NCBI RefSeq assembly: GCF_900102165.1 | Contig: NZ_FNBD01000013.1 | Coordinates: 1 to 64,000 of the forward strand | Reading direction: 5' to 3' | Source of the DNA: Cellulophaga baltica | GTDB taxonomy: Bacteria > Bacteroidota > Bacteroidia > Flavobacteriales > Flavobacteriaceae | Length of the DNA: 64,000 nucleotides | Made by a program: the position numbers and the translations under genes | Shown here: positions 27,326 through 36,294 of the stretch, one piece after another | Layout: each line of letters starts with the position of its first letter | Numbering within the stretch: the first letter of the stretch is position 1 | Notes under the pieces: generated by a model | Told to the model about the DNA's origin: nothing | What the model saw: the letters and a program-made list of their open reading frames with translations, nothing else | Database searches by the model: none

Positions 27326-27892
27326 TTATGCTATTAAGGTTAATAAAAATAGCAGTACTACAGGCTCAATATAGATCTTTCGTAATTCACGTAGCCCAAT
27401 CTTTAATCGAGATTTAATTGTTCCTAGCGGAATGTCTAATTCCTCACTGGCTTCTTGTTGCGTCATTCCGTCAAAAAATAAAGCTTCAAGAACAATTTTA
27501 TATTTCGAATCTATTTTTAAAAGATTCTCGCGCATGTCTATGAAATCAGGATTTAAACCTTCAATACCTACCTTATATACGTCAGAAACATCTAATTGGA
27601 TTTCTTTGTCGGTTTTAGTTTTAGAACTTCTTAATTTATCTATGGCTGTATTTCTCGTGATCCTAAATAACCAAGTAAATAGTTTTGCCTTAGAAGGGTC
27701 ATAGCTATCTGCCTTTTTCCAGATTTTTACAAAACTTTCTTGTAAAACATCTTGCGCAAGCATTTCATCTTTTACGACTTTATAGGCTACACCATACAGG
27801 GTGTCACTATAATTCTCATAGAGAAGAGAAATAGCTTTTTCATTGCGTTCATGCAATAATTCAACAATATGGTTTTCGAGTAGTGCGCTCAT
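27326..27892 (-). CDS. SigK-like ECF RNA polymerase sigma factor
   Basis: 188 residues. Region 2 shows AQDVLQESFVKIWKKADSYDPSKAKLFTWLF and NTAIDKLRS. Region 4 shows MTQQEASEELDIPLGTIKSRLKIGLRELRK, the SigK-type helix-turn-helix. A hydrophobic C-terminal tail (EPVVLLFLLTLIA) is an unusual extra that could contact the membrane or simply overrun the usual end. It is followed by RskA. Promoter elements in the 208-base upstream region are not clear. Confidence 0.92.
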   Translation of the reverse strand: MSALLENHIVELLHERNEKAISLLYENYSDTLYGVAYKVVKDEMLAQDVLQESFVKIWKKADSYDPSKAKLFTWLFRITRNTAIDKLRSSKTKTDKEIQLDVSDVYKVGIEGLNPDFIDMRENLLKIDSKYKIVLEALFFDGMTQQEASEELDIPLGTIKSRLKIGLRELRKIYIEPVVLLFLLTLIA

Positions 27893-28066
27893 GAAAAAGT
27901 TAAGGTTAAAAAAAATATAGTTTCAAAAAATCTAAATCCAGTTTTACTACGTAATTAATATGTAACGAAAAATTTTACAATTGATTGTTACACAATAAAT
28001 TTTGAATAATAGAATAAGTTTACGACTGGTTATCGTAAGCTTAATTTTTGGTTAGTTTGGTTTGGT

Positions 28067-28102
28067 ATAACCCTGATATTTATTATCAGGGTTATTTTTT
28101 TT
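28067..28102 (+). terminator. orphan terminator on the plus strand in the sigK-murB gap
   Basis: ATAACCCTGATA (28067-28078), loop TTTAT, TATCAGGGTTAT (28084-28095), then a T8 tract. The T tract is on the plus strand, yet both flanking genes read minus. On the minus strand the bases after the hairpin are not T-rich. It may still help end murB or may close an unannotated plus-strand RNA. Confidence 0.7.
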
Positions 28103-29114
28103 AAACGATATTAACTTCTGGCAAGATACGAATATTGAATTTTGCATAAACAGTATCTATAATTTTGTGGGCTAAATCTACTATTTCTTTTCCAGTTGCT
28201 GTACCGTAATTTACTAAAACTAATGCTTGATTCTTGTGAACACCAGCATCACCGTACCTTTTTCCTTTAAATCCACTTTGCTCTATAAGCCAACCTGCGG
28301 GTATTTTGTAGTTTTCTTCTGACAGCTTGTAGAATGGGGCTTCTGGGTGCTTCTCAATAAAGTGAAGAAAATCAATTTTATTTATAATTGGATTTTTGAA
28401 AAAACTTCCGCTATTTCCTAATTCAGCAGGGTCAGGTAGTTTACTTTTTCTAATAGCAATTACGGCATTAGAAATATCTTTAATGGTGGGTGTTGTAATA
28501 CCCATATGTTGTAACTCTTGATCGATAGATCCATAAGATGTGTTTAGAACATGATCTTTCTTAGATAATCTTAAATTTACCGATGTTATAATGTATTTTC
28601 CTTTTCCTTCATTCTTGAAAAAAGATTCTCGATATCCAAAATTACAGGTTTCTTTATTAAATATTTTAAGTTTCTGAGTAGCTATTTCCATCGCTTCACA
28701 AGATTCAAACGTGTCTTTTAATTCAACACCATAGGCTCCAATATTTTGAATCGGAGAGGTCCCTGTGTTTCCGGGAATAAGAGACATGTTTTCTAAACCA
28801 CCATAATTTTGGTCTAAAGTCCACAAAACTAACTCATGCCAATTTTCTCCAGCCATCACATTGATTATGACATCATGATCTGTTTCTGAAACTATTTTAA
28901 TTCCCTTTAGATTTAAATGTAGTACTAAAGCATCTATATCTTTGGTTAATAGCATATTACTACCTCCGCTAATTATAAATTTATTAGGGTATTCTTCTAA
29001 TTTTAGTACAGATTCTAATGCTGTTAGTGTCGTAATTTCATAAAAAAAACGAGCCTTAGCGTCAATGCCAAACGTGTTATAAGGTTTTAGCGATACATTG
29101 TTTTTAATCTTCAT
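28101..29114 (-). CDS. murB: UDP-N-acetylenolpyruvoylglucosamine reductase
   Basis: 337 residues of the type I (E. coli-like) form, with the extra YRESFFKN loop. It reduces UDP-GlcNAc-enolpyruvate to UDP-MurNAc with FAD and NADPH, in the cytoplasm. The opening NVSLKPYNTFGIDAKA, FAD motif IPGNTGTSPIQNIGAYGVE, catalytic-serine motif GNSGSFFKNP and C-terminal RILPEVNIV (proton-donor glutamate) are all present. It overlaps the upstream aminotransferase gene by 11 bases, implying an operon. Confidence 0.95.
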   Translation of the reverse strand: MKIKNNVSLKPYNTFGIDAKARFFYEITTLTALESVLKLEEYPNKFIISGGSNMLLTKDIDALVLHLNLKGIKIVSETDHDVIINVMAGENWHELVLWTLDQNYGGLENMSLIPGNTGTSPIQNIGAYGVELKDTFESCEAMEIATQKLKIFNKETCNFGYRESFFKNEGKGKYIITSVNLRLSKKDHVLNTSYGSIDQELQHMGITTPTIKDISNAVIAIRKSKLPDPAELGNSGSFFKNPIINKIDFLHFIEKHPEAPFYKLSEENYKIPAGWLIEQSGFKGKRYGDAGVHKNQALVLVNYGTATGKEIVDLAHKIIDTVYAKFNIRILPEVNIV

Positions 29115-30303
29115 TTAGACGATATTCTTTTAATGCTTGTTCTAAAATACAAATGGCCCTTTTCAGCGTTTCTTTGTCTAGAACGTATGCAATTCTAATT
29201 TGGTTTTTTCCTAAACCTTCTGTGGCATAAAAGCCCGCGGCAGGGGCAACCATTACTGTTTCGTTAGCGATATTAAAATGTTCCAACATCCACTGTGCAA
29301 AAGTATCAGAATCTTTAATAGGAAGCTCAACAATGCAATAAAAAGCTCCTTGAGGAGAAATGACTTTAACTCCTGAAATTTTATTTAGCCCTTGTATAAG
29401 GGTGTCTCTACGTAAAACATATTCGGCGATTACTTCATCAAAATATTCTTGAGGAGTGTCCAAAGCCGCTTCACTCGCAATTTGTGCATAAGAAGGCGGT
29501 GAGAGTCTGGCTTGCATGAACTTTAGTATAGTATTTTTTAAAGTTTTATTTTTTGTAATAACACAACCTATGCGGGCCCCGCACATGCTGTATCTTTTAG
29601 AGACAGAATCTATTACAATACAATGGTCATCAATATTTTTCTCTTTCAACGCAGAATAATGCTCCTTTCCATCATACACAAATTCACGATACACTTCATC
29701 TACAATAAAAAATAGATCATGCTTTTTTACAAGATGCGCTAATTGTTTTATTTCCTCTTCACTATATAAGTATCCCGTAGGGTTATTGGGGTTGCAAATT
29801 AAAATGGCTTTGGTCTTGGCGGTAATTGCGTTCTCAAAATCGGCTATACTAGGAAGTGCAAATCCGGTTTCTATTTTAGAAACAATAGGTACCACGTTTA
29901 CACCAAATGCAATAGAAAAACTGTTGTAGTTGGCATAAAAAGGTTCTGGAACAATAATTTCATCATCCGTATCTGCAATACTACCTATGACAAAAGATAA
30001 TCCTTCAGATGCTCCTGTAGTTACTAAGATATCTTCTGCAGTGATCTCAATGCCGTGCTTTAAATAATAAGTGGCAAGTTTAGTTCTATAACTGTCATTA
30101 CCTTCTGTCTTACTGTAGCTAAGAGTGGTAATAGAATTTTTTTTCACAGCATCTAAGGCAACTTGCGGAGTCTTAATATCTGGTTGACCTATGTTCAGGT
30201 GAATCACATTAATACCTCTTTTCTTGGCAGCTTCTGCAAATGGAACCAATTTGCGGATAGGAGATTCTGGCATTGATAGGCCCTTGGTGGAGATATTAGG
30301 CAT
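29104..30303 (-). CDS. PLP-dependent class I/II aminotransferase
   Basis: 399 residues from ATG at 30303; the in-frame TTG at 30345 would add 14 atypical residues. The family I fold is shown by HLNIGQPDIKTP, the AILICNPNNPTGYLYSEEE block, and the PLP-lysine motif DSVSKRYSMCGARIG. The C-terminal arginine motif NQIRIAYVLD fits aspartate or aromatic aminotransferases. The exact donor is not determined. It is followed by murB with an 11-base overlap. Confidence 0.88.
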   Translation of the reverse strand: MPNISTKGLSMPESPIRKLVPFAEAAKKRGINVIHLNIGQPDIKTPQVALDAVKKNSITTLSYSKTEGNDSYRTKLATYYLKHGIEITAEDILVTTGASEGLSFVIGSIADTDDEIIVPEPFYANYNSFSIAFGVNVVPIVSKIETGFALPSIADFENAITAKTKAILICNPNNPTGYLYSEEEIKQLAHLVKKHDLFFIVDEVYREFVYDGKEHYSALKEKNIDDHCIVIDSVSKRYSMCGARIGCVITKNKTLKNTILKFMQARLSPPSYAQIASEAALDTPQEYFDEVIAEYVLRRDTLIQGLNKISGVKVISPQGAFYCIVELPIKDSDTFAQWMLEHFNIANETVMVAPAAGFYATEGLGKNQIRIAYVLDKETLKRAICILEQALKEYRLNED

Positions 30304-30453
30304 CGGTGTATTTTTTTTGCAAAAATGGGAAATCAATAGGTACAAAGCAATAGAATAAATTTAATTTACAAAGCATCAGATTATTGTTAATATATTATGT
30401 TCTAATTGATTAAAATTGTAAATTATAGCATAATAATTATCTAATAACTAAAA

Positions 30454-31794
30454 TTGAGGCAATTTATTAATCATTTTTTAATTCTTGTTTTGGTTCTTCC
30501 GTTTTTTTGCTTTTCGCAGAAATTTCAAATGGAAGAAGGGAAGCGGGTTCAGAAAATGAAGTTTCAGTTAATTAATAATGTTATTATTATTCCCGTTGAG
30601 GTAAATGGTAGTTCGCTATCATTTATTTTAGATTCAGGAGTTAGTACGCCTATTCTTTTTAATTTAACGGGTCAAGATTCTATCCAGATTAATGATGTTA
30701 CGGAGGTTAAAATTAAGGGGCTAGGAGCTGCGCACTCCATCTTAGCTTTGAGTTCTAAAGGAAACACTTTTCGTTTAAGGGATATACAAAATACCCAACA
30801 AGATCTCTTTGTGGTACTAGACAAGGATATTAATTTCTCTACTACTTTTGGTATTCCTATACATGGTATTATCGGTTATGATTTGTTTAGAGATTTTGTG
30901 GTTGATATTAATTATGGAAAGCAAATTATAAAATTTTATAATCCAGAAAAATATGTCCCCAAGTTAAGTAAACACCATCAGGTGCTACCTTTGGATATAC
31001 ATAAAAAAAGGGCGTACATAGCCGCACATGTATTTTTTAATGATACGATTCAGACAGCAGTTAGATTATTAGTAGACACAGGAAGTTCTGATGCCATATG
31101 GCTTTTTGAGGATCAAGAGAAAGGAATAGGTGTTCCCCTTCTAAATTATGAAGCTTTTTTAGGAAAAGGATTAAATGGTGAAATATTTGGAAAAAGAACC
31201 ATGGTAGAAGGTTTTAGGTTGGGTAGTAGTGAATTGCATGGTGCTAAAGTTGCTTTTCCAAAAATGGAAACTTTTAACTCAATTAATGATTTGGGAGATA
31301 GGAATGGTAGTATAGGGGGAGAGGTGCTTAAGAGATTTAATATGGTGTTTAATTATCCTAAAGGGGAAATTATCTTAAAGGAAAATAGCTATTTTAAAAA
31401 GCCTTTTAAATATAATATGAGTGGCATAGAACTAATACATGCAGGTATGCGCTATGTAGCAGATCAGATTACCGATGGAAAAGGAGTTTTGAAAAGTGGA
31501 GAGAAAGAAAATTCATTTGGCGATGTTCAGATATTATTCGAAGGAACAACGAGGCTCAGTTTGGTGCCGGAAATTGTAGTCTCTGCTATACGTATAGGAA
31601 GCCCTGCTCATGAAGCGGGCTTACAGGAAGGAGATTTGTTGTTATCGGTAAACGGAAAAAGCGTTCATAGATATAAATTACAAGAAGTGCTTGAGTTTTT
31701 AAATGAACGAGAAGGTAAAAAAATTAAATTAGTGATAGAACGTGCTAATCGAGATGTGCAGTTATCTTTTGTACTTAAAAAGCTATTCAAATAA
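30454..31794 (+). CDS. secreted retropepsin-like aspartyl protease with PDZ domain
   Basis: 446 residues, starting at TTG (30454), which gives a full signal peptide (FINHFLILVLVLPFFCFSQ). Two aspartyl-protease-like repeats are visible: FILDSGVST near residue 60 and LLVDTGSSDAIW near 208. This gives a single-chain pseudo-dimer in which the first motif is DSG rather than DTG. A PDZ domain occupies about 365-445 (GSPAHEAGLQEGDLLLSVNG). It is likely periplasmic; the substrate is unknown. A shared terminator follows. Confidence 0.87.
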   Translation: MRQFINHFLILVLVLPFFCFSQKFQMEEGKRVQKMKFQLINNVIIIPVEVNGSSLSFILDSGVSTPILFNLTGQDSIQINDVTEVKIKGLGAAHSILALSSKGNTFRLRDIQNTQQDLFVVLDKDINFSTTFGIPIHGIIGYDLFRDFVVDINYGKQIIKFYNPEKYVPKLSKHHQVLPLDIHKKRAYIAAHVFFNDTIQTAVRLLVDTGSSDAIWLFEDQEKGIGVPLLNYEAFLGKGLNGEIFGKRTMVEGFRLGSSELHGAKVAFPKMETFNSINDLGDRNGSIGGEVLKRFNMVFNYPKGEIILKENSYFKKPFKYNMSGIELIHAGMRYVADQITDGKGVLKSGEKENSFGDVQILFEGTTRLSLVPEIVVSAIRIGSPAHEAGLQEGDLLLSVNGKSVHRYKLQEVLEFLNEREGKKIKLVIERANRDVQLSFVLKKLFK

Positions 31795-31796
31795 AA

Positions 31797-31830
31797 AAGC
31801 CTAACACAGAGTGTTAGGCTTAAATTTTTT
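31797..31830. terminator. bidirectional terminator between the protease and DUF1573 genes
   Basis: AAGCCTAACAC (31797-31807), loop AGA, GTGTTAGGCTT (31811-31821). The perfect 11-bp stem has A-rich left and T-rich right flanks, which suits the convergent gene pair. Confidence 0.88.
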
Positions 31831-31846
31831 AAGTTGAAGTGAAAAA

Positions 31847-32236
31847 CTATTGAACAACAGTTTCTTTAACCTCTCCTTTTATCTTTAATACAACAGTTGG
31901 TGTAGCTGCGTTAGAAATAACAGTAATTGCTTTTCTAATAGCGCCAACTCTATTGGTGTCATATTTTACTTGAATTTCACCTGTTTTACCTGGTAAAATA
32001 GGATCTTTTGGACTTTTTGGGATAGTACATCCACAACTAGAGCTAACTTTGCTAATAATTAATGGAGCATCTCCAGTATTTGTAAATAAAAACACACGAT
32101 TTCCATCAGAACCTTTTTCAATAGTACCGTAATCTACAGTATCTGATTTAAAGTCGATTTTAGCAGCTTTGTCTTGTGCGTTTAGGCTAATTCCTAATAG
32201 ACCAATAAATAAAATTAGTACAATTTTTTTCATCAT
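31847..32236 (-). CDS. DUF1573 secreted protein
   Basis: 129 residues. A signal peptide (KKIVLILFIGLLGISLNAQ) is followed by a single Ig-like ASPM/SPD-2/Hydin-type beta-sandwich of DUF1573. Diagnostic blocks are FLFTNTGDAPLIISKVSSSCGCT and PGKTGEIQVKYDTN. The two adjacent cysteines in SCGCT are conserved in the family. The role is unknown, and the protein is usually abundant. It has a textbook promoter at 32257-32286. Confidence 0.9.
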   Translation of the reverse strand: MMKKIVLILFIGLLGISLNAQDKAAKIDFKSDTVDYGTIEKGSDGNRVFLFTNTGDAPLIISKVSSSCGCTIPKSPKDPILPGKTGEIQVKYDTNRVGAIRKAITVISNAATPTVVLKIKGEVKETVVQ

Positions 32237-32256
32237 TTTTAGTTTTGGGTGAGATT

Positions 32257-32286
32257 CAAATGTAACTATTTTGATATGAACCTCAA
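32257..32286 (-). promoter_or_regulatory. flavobacterial promoter (TTG-N19-TACATTTG) for the DUF1573 gene
   Basis: On the minus strand TTG (32286-32284) is separated by 19 bases from TACATTTG (32264-32257), matching both consensus elements and spacing of Bacteroidota housekeeping promoters. The start codon follows 20 bases downstream. Confidence 0.75.
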
Positions 32287-32416
32287 AATTCTTTTGTTAT
32301 CTGATAACGTTACTTATTTTTGTTTCGTATTTCAAGAAGTCTAAATCTTATTTTTTAACATTTGTCGGGTTCTTCTAGAAGATACATATCACTTAAAACA
32401 AAAATTATACCAAAAT

Positions 32417-35047
32417 ATGGAAATAGCGTCAAAATACGAATCTCAGAAAGTAGAAAAACATTGGTATGATTACTGGATGAGCAATGGTTATTTTCATTCT
32501 ACACCAGATGAAAGAGAGCCATATACCATAGTAATACCTCCGCCAAACGTAACGGGAGTACTACATATGGGGCATATGCTTAACAATACGATTCAAGATG
32601 TATTGATAAGAAGAGCTAGATTAATGGGTAAAAATGCCTGTTGGGTGCCAGGTACAGACCATGCCTCTATTGCTACGGAAGCAAAAGTAGTTGCGAAATT
32701 AAAGGAACAAGGGATTGATAAAGCCGATTTAACGCGTGAAGAATTTTTAAAACATGCTTGGGATTGGACGGATGAGTATGGTGGAGTTATTTTAGAACAA
32801 CTTAAAAAATTAGGATGCTCTTGTGATTGGGATCGTACAAAGTTTACATTGGATGACAACATGTCTGCTTCAGTGATAAAAGTTTTTGTCGATTTATTTG
32901 AAAAAGGATTGATTTACCGTGGGTTTAGAATGGTAAACTGGGATCCAGAAGCGCAAACTACTCTTTCAGATGAAGAGGTAATCCATGAAGAAAAGCAAGG
33001 GTTACTATATTATTTAGAATATCAAATAGAAGGTTCTGATGAAAAAGTGACTATTGCCACGACAAGGCCAGAGACCATTTTAGGAGATACTGCTATCTGT
33101 ATTAATCCTAATGATGAACGCTACACGCATTTAAAAGGGAAAAAAGCCATTGTGCCACTAAGTGGTAGAGCTATTCCTATTATTGAAGATGAGTACGTAG
33201 ATATAGAATTTGGAACGGGATGTTTAAAAGTTACTCCTGCTCATGATGTAAATGATAAGACTTTAGGAGAAAAACATAATTTAGAAGTAATAGATATTTT
33301 TAATGCGAATGCTACTTTAAATCATCACGGTTTACACTATGAAGGTAAAGATCGTTTTGTAGTGCGTAAAGAAATTTCAAAAGAGTTAGAAGAAAAAGGC
33401 TTTTTGGTTAAGACAGAAACGCATTTAAATAAAGTAGGAACTTCAGAAAGAACTAAAGCCGTTATAGAACCACGATTATCGGATCAATGGTTCTTGAAAA
33501 TGGAAAAACTTGCGGAACCAGCAATTAAAGCTGTTTTAGAAACAGGAGATGTAAAATTGTTCCCTAAGAAATTTGAAAATACGTACCGTCATTGGATGGA
33601 AAATGTTCGTGATTGGAATATTTCTAGACAACTTTGGTGGGGACAGCAGATTCCTGCTTACTATTATGGAGAAGGCGCAGACGATTTTGTAGTTGCAGAG
33701 CGTAAGGAGGAAGCGCTTGAAAAAGCGATTGCAAAGACCGGAAACAAAGCGCTATCTGCAGCAGATCTTAAGCAAGATGAGGATGCTTTAGATACCTGGT
33801 TTTCTTCTTGGTTATGGCCAATTAGTGTTTTTAACGGTATTCTAGAACCAGAGAATAAAGAAATAGAATATTATTATCCAACAAATGATTTAGTAACGGG
33901 GCCAGATATTTTATTTTTCTGGGTGGCTCGTATGATTGTTTCTGGATATGAATATAGAGATGAAAAACCATTTCAGAATGTTTATTTAACGGGCTTAGTT
34001 CGTGATAAGCAACGAAGAAAAATGTCTAAATCATTAGGGAATTCTCCTGATGCTTTAGGGCTGATTAATGAATATGGTGCAGATGGTGTTCGTGTTGGAT
34101 TGTTACTAAGTGCAGCTGCAGGTAATGATTTGATGTTTGACGAAGCACTTTGCCAACAAGGTAAAAACTTTGCTAACAAAATTTGGAATGGTTTCCGATT
34201 GGTACAAGGTTGGGAAGTGGCAGATTTGCCACAGCCAGAAGCTTCCAAACTAGGATTAGAATGGTATAATGCTAAGTTTAATCAAACACTTTTAGAAATA
34301 GAAGATCATTTTAGCAAGTATCGTATTTCAGATGCGCTAATGGCGATTTATAAATTAGTTTGGGATGATTATAGTTCTTGGTTGTTAGAAATAGTTAAGC
34401 CAGCATACCAACAACCAATAGATAAAACTACGTTTGATGCGGTAATTGTAATTTTTGAAAATAATTTAAAACTATTACATCCATTCATGCCATTCTTAAC
34501 AGAAGAAATATGGCAGCATATTGCAGAGAGAACACCAGAAGAAGCTTTGGTAATTGCAAAATGGCCTGAAGCAACAGCTATTGATGAAGCTTTAATATCA
34601 GGATTTGATTTTGCTGCTGAGGTTATTGCAGGAGTGAGAACTATTAGAAAACAAAAGAATATTCCGATGAAGGAGTATTTAGAGCTTTCTGTATTGAATG
34701 AAGGTGCAATTGCCAAAGATTGGGATGCAGTGATTACTAAATTAACTAATGTTTCTGAAATTTCGTATGTTGCTGAGGCTGTAGACGGCGCATTGTCTTT
34801 TCGTGTGAAAAGTAATGAGTATTTTATTCCCATAAGTGGCGCTATTGATGTTGATGCGGAAATTAAAAAAATAGAAGAAGAGTTAAAGTATACAAAAGGC
34901 TTTTTAAAATCTGTTGAAAAGAAATTGTCTAATGAACGCTTTGTGAGCAATGCACCTGAGCAGGTCATTGAAATAGAGCATAAGAAAAAGGCTGATGCAG
35001 AAGCAAAAATAGAAACCCTTGAGAAAAGTTTAGCAAGTTTAAAATAA
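32417..35047 (+). CDS. valS: valyl-tRNA synthetase
   Basis: 876 residues, class I synthetase that charges tRNA-Val. The HIGH-type motif HMGH is at residues 50-53 within [15 protein letters not shown]. An editing domain with the [10 protein letters not shown] strand lies at ~210-330. The KMSKS motif [10 protein letters not shown] is near 534. The C-terminal ~70 residues form the tRNA-binding coiled coil ([19 protein letters not shown]). Length and order are standard. A minus-strand open frame inside its 3' half is a shadow. Confidence 0.97.
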   Translation: MEIASKYESQKVEKHWYDYWMSNGYFHSTPDEREPYTIVIPPPNVTGVLHMGHMLNNTIQDVLIRRARLMGKNACWVPGTDHASIATEAKVVAKLKEQGIDKADLTREEFLKHAWDWTDEYGGVILEQLKKLGCSCDWDRTKFTLDDNMSASVIKVFVDLFEKGLIYRGFRMVNWDPEAQTTLSDEEVIHEEKQGLLYYLEYQIEGSDEKVTIATTRPETILGDTAICINPNDERYTHLKGKKAIVPLSGRAIPIIEDEYVDIEFGTGCLKVTPAHDVNDKTLGEKHNLEVIDIFNANATLNHHGLHYEGKDRFVVRKEISKELEEKGFLVKTETHLNKVGTSERTKAVIEPRLSDQWFLKMEKLAEPAIKAVLETGDVKLFPKKFENTYRHWMENVRDWNISRQLWWGQQIPAYYYGEGADDFVVAERKEEALEKAIAKTGNKALSAADLKQDEDALDTWFSSWLWPISVFNGILEPENKEIEYYYPTNDLVTGPDILFFWVARMIVSGYEYRDEKPFQNVYLTGLVRDKQRRKMSKSLGNSPDALGLINEYGADGVRVGLLLSAAAGNDLMFDEALCQQGKNFANKIWNGFRLVQGWEVADLPQPEASKLGLEWYNAKFNQTLLEIEDHFSKYRISDALMAIYKLVWDDYSSWLLEIVKPAYQQPIDKTTFDAVIVIFENNLKLLHPFMPFLTEEIWQHIAERTPEEALVIAKWPEATAIDEALISGFDFAAEVIAGVRTIRKQKNIPMKEYLELSVLNEGAIAKDWDAVITKLTNVSEISYVAEAVDGALSFRVKSNEYFIPISGAIDVDAEIKKIEEELKYTKGFLKSVEKKLSNERFVSNAPEQVIEIEHKKKADAEAKIETLEKSLASLK

Positions 35048-35066
35048 TTAATCAATAAAATAAATA

Positions 35067-35678
35067 ATGAAAATAGTAGCCGTAGGGAAAAATTATGTAA
35101 ATGAGTTGAGTGAAATGCCTTCAGAGAAGGTACTACCAATTGTTTTTACGAAACCAGATACCACCCTTTTAGAAAATAATGAAGATTTAGTTCTTCCTAG
35201 TTTTTCAAATGATGTGTGGTTTGAGGCAGAGTTAGCTTTTAGAATAGGTAAAAAGTGTAAAGCTGCAACTGCAGAAAATGCTTTAGATTTTATAGATGCG
35301 GTTACTTTGTCTAATGATTTAACGGCAAAAGATGTTTTGGCAAGCAGTAGAGAAACTAAAGGCCCTTGGGCATTAGCGAAAGGTTTTGATGGTGCTACGC
35401 CTATCGCTCCTTTTTACCCAATAGCTGATTTTCCAGATGTGACGGCTATTAATTTTTCTTATGAGGTAAATGGTGTAGAAGTGCAGAGAGGAAATAGTTC
35501 GCATATGATTACCAATTTGGTAGACTTTGTGGTGTATGTTTCTTCCATAATGACACTAAATCCAGGGGATATTTTATTAACAGGTACGCCTCCAAAAGGT
35601 GTTGGCAAAGTTAATTCTGGAGATGTGATGATTGGTTACTTAGAAGGAAAAAAGGTTTTAGAGACAAAAGTTAAATAG
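35067..35678 (+). CDS. fumarylacetoacetate hydrolase family protein
   Basis: 203 residues, a compact single-domain FAH fold. KIVAVGKNYVNELSE opens the fold and WFEAELAFRIGKK carries the E-x-E metal ligands. SNDLTAKDVL, GPWALAKGFD and the closing GDILLTGTPPKGVG also match the family. Members hydrolyse or decarboxylate oxaloacetate-like or acylpyruvate substrates with Mg2+. It lies 19 bases after valS, so they are probably cotranscribed. The substrate is not known. Confidence 0.88.
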   Translation: MKIVAVGKNYVNELSEMPSEKVLPIVFTKPDTTLLENNEDLVLPSFSNDVWFEAELAFRIGKKCKAATAENALDFIDAVTLSNDLTAKDVLASSRETKGPWALAKGFDGATPIAPFYPIADFPDVTAINFSYEVNGVEVQRGNSSHMITNLVDFVVYVSSIMTLNPGDILLTGTPPKGVGKVNSGDVMIGYLEGKKVLETKVK

Positions 35679-35782
35679 TTTTTTTGCAGTGTAAATACTT
35701 GAGGTAGCATTTGGTTTTTTTGTAAGCGATATACTACATAGTTAAATATGACGTTAGTTTCTTACCAACCAAATTTTATCAT

Positions 35783-36061
35783 ATGGATTTAACACAGCGT
35801 CTCGCATTTTGTAAGAAGTGCGAAAAAAGAACTTTTGACCCCAATAAGGGGATCGTTTGTTCTCTAAGTCAAAGAAAGCCAGATTTTATTTCAAATTGTA
35901 GTGATTTTATCATTGATCCAAAAGAGGCCTCAAAAATTGCAGCGAAATCATATGCCGCTCAATCTGTGCCTCAAGAAGAATCAAGCTCCAATCCCATTTG
36001 GGGAATTATAGGAGTTATTTTAATTGTGATTAAATTACTTTTCTACTTCGGAAGAAATTAA
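35783..36061 (+). CDS. small single-pass membrane protein with N-terminal cysteine motif
   Basis: 92 residues. The N-terminal part holds four cysteines (FCKKCEKR, GIVCSL, SNCSDF), which could form a small zinc-binding fold. A linker leads to a C-terminal membrane helix (IWGIIGVILIVIKLLFYF). This tail-anchored plan recurs in uncharacterised flavobacterial proteins. It is followed by a terminator, so it is its own unit. The function is unknown. Confidence 0.72.
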   Translation: MDLTQRLAFCKKCEKRTFDPNKGIVCSLSQRKPDFISNCSDFIIDPKEASKIAAKSYAAQSVPQEESSSNPIWGIIGVILIVIKLLFYFGRN

Positions 36062-36085
36062 TTCGTTATTAAAAAATAGAGTAAT

Positions 36086-36126
36086 ACTCCATTTGTATCG
36101 ATACAGGTATAAATGGAGTTTTTTTA
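36086..36126 (+). terminator. intrinsic terminator after the small membrane protein gene
   Basis: ACTCCATTT (36086-36094) pairs with AAATGGAGT (36111-36119) over 9 bp, with a partial inner stem (GTATCGATAC) and a T7 tract. Confidence 0.8.
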
Positions 36127-36294
36127 TGGCATAGCTGGATGCTTTATTTATAGCGTGTGCTTTTTTCTTTCATTAGCTATATTGTTTGATCTTTTAGCGT
36201 TAGTGCTATAGTATTCAGAGGTATCTTTTTTTTAAGGGTGTTTGTTTTTAACTGTACATTTGCAGCATCAAAATCATTGAACAATAGTAGTAGT

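Noticed and set aside
34369-35139. Long minus-strand open frame opposite the valS 3' end
   Set aside because: It is a shadow of the well-supported valS and FAH-family genes and has no recognisable domain or signals.
36238-36294. GTG-started N-terminal extension of the SDR fusion protein
   Set aside because: A TACATTTG promoter element lies inside it and the encoded residues look non-conserved, so ATG at 36295 is preferred.
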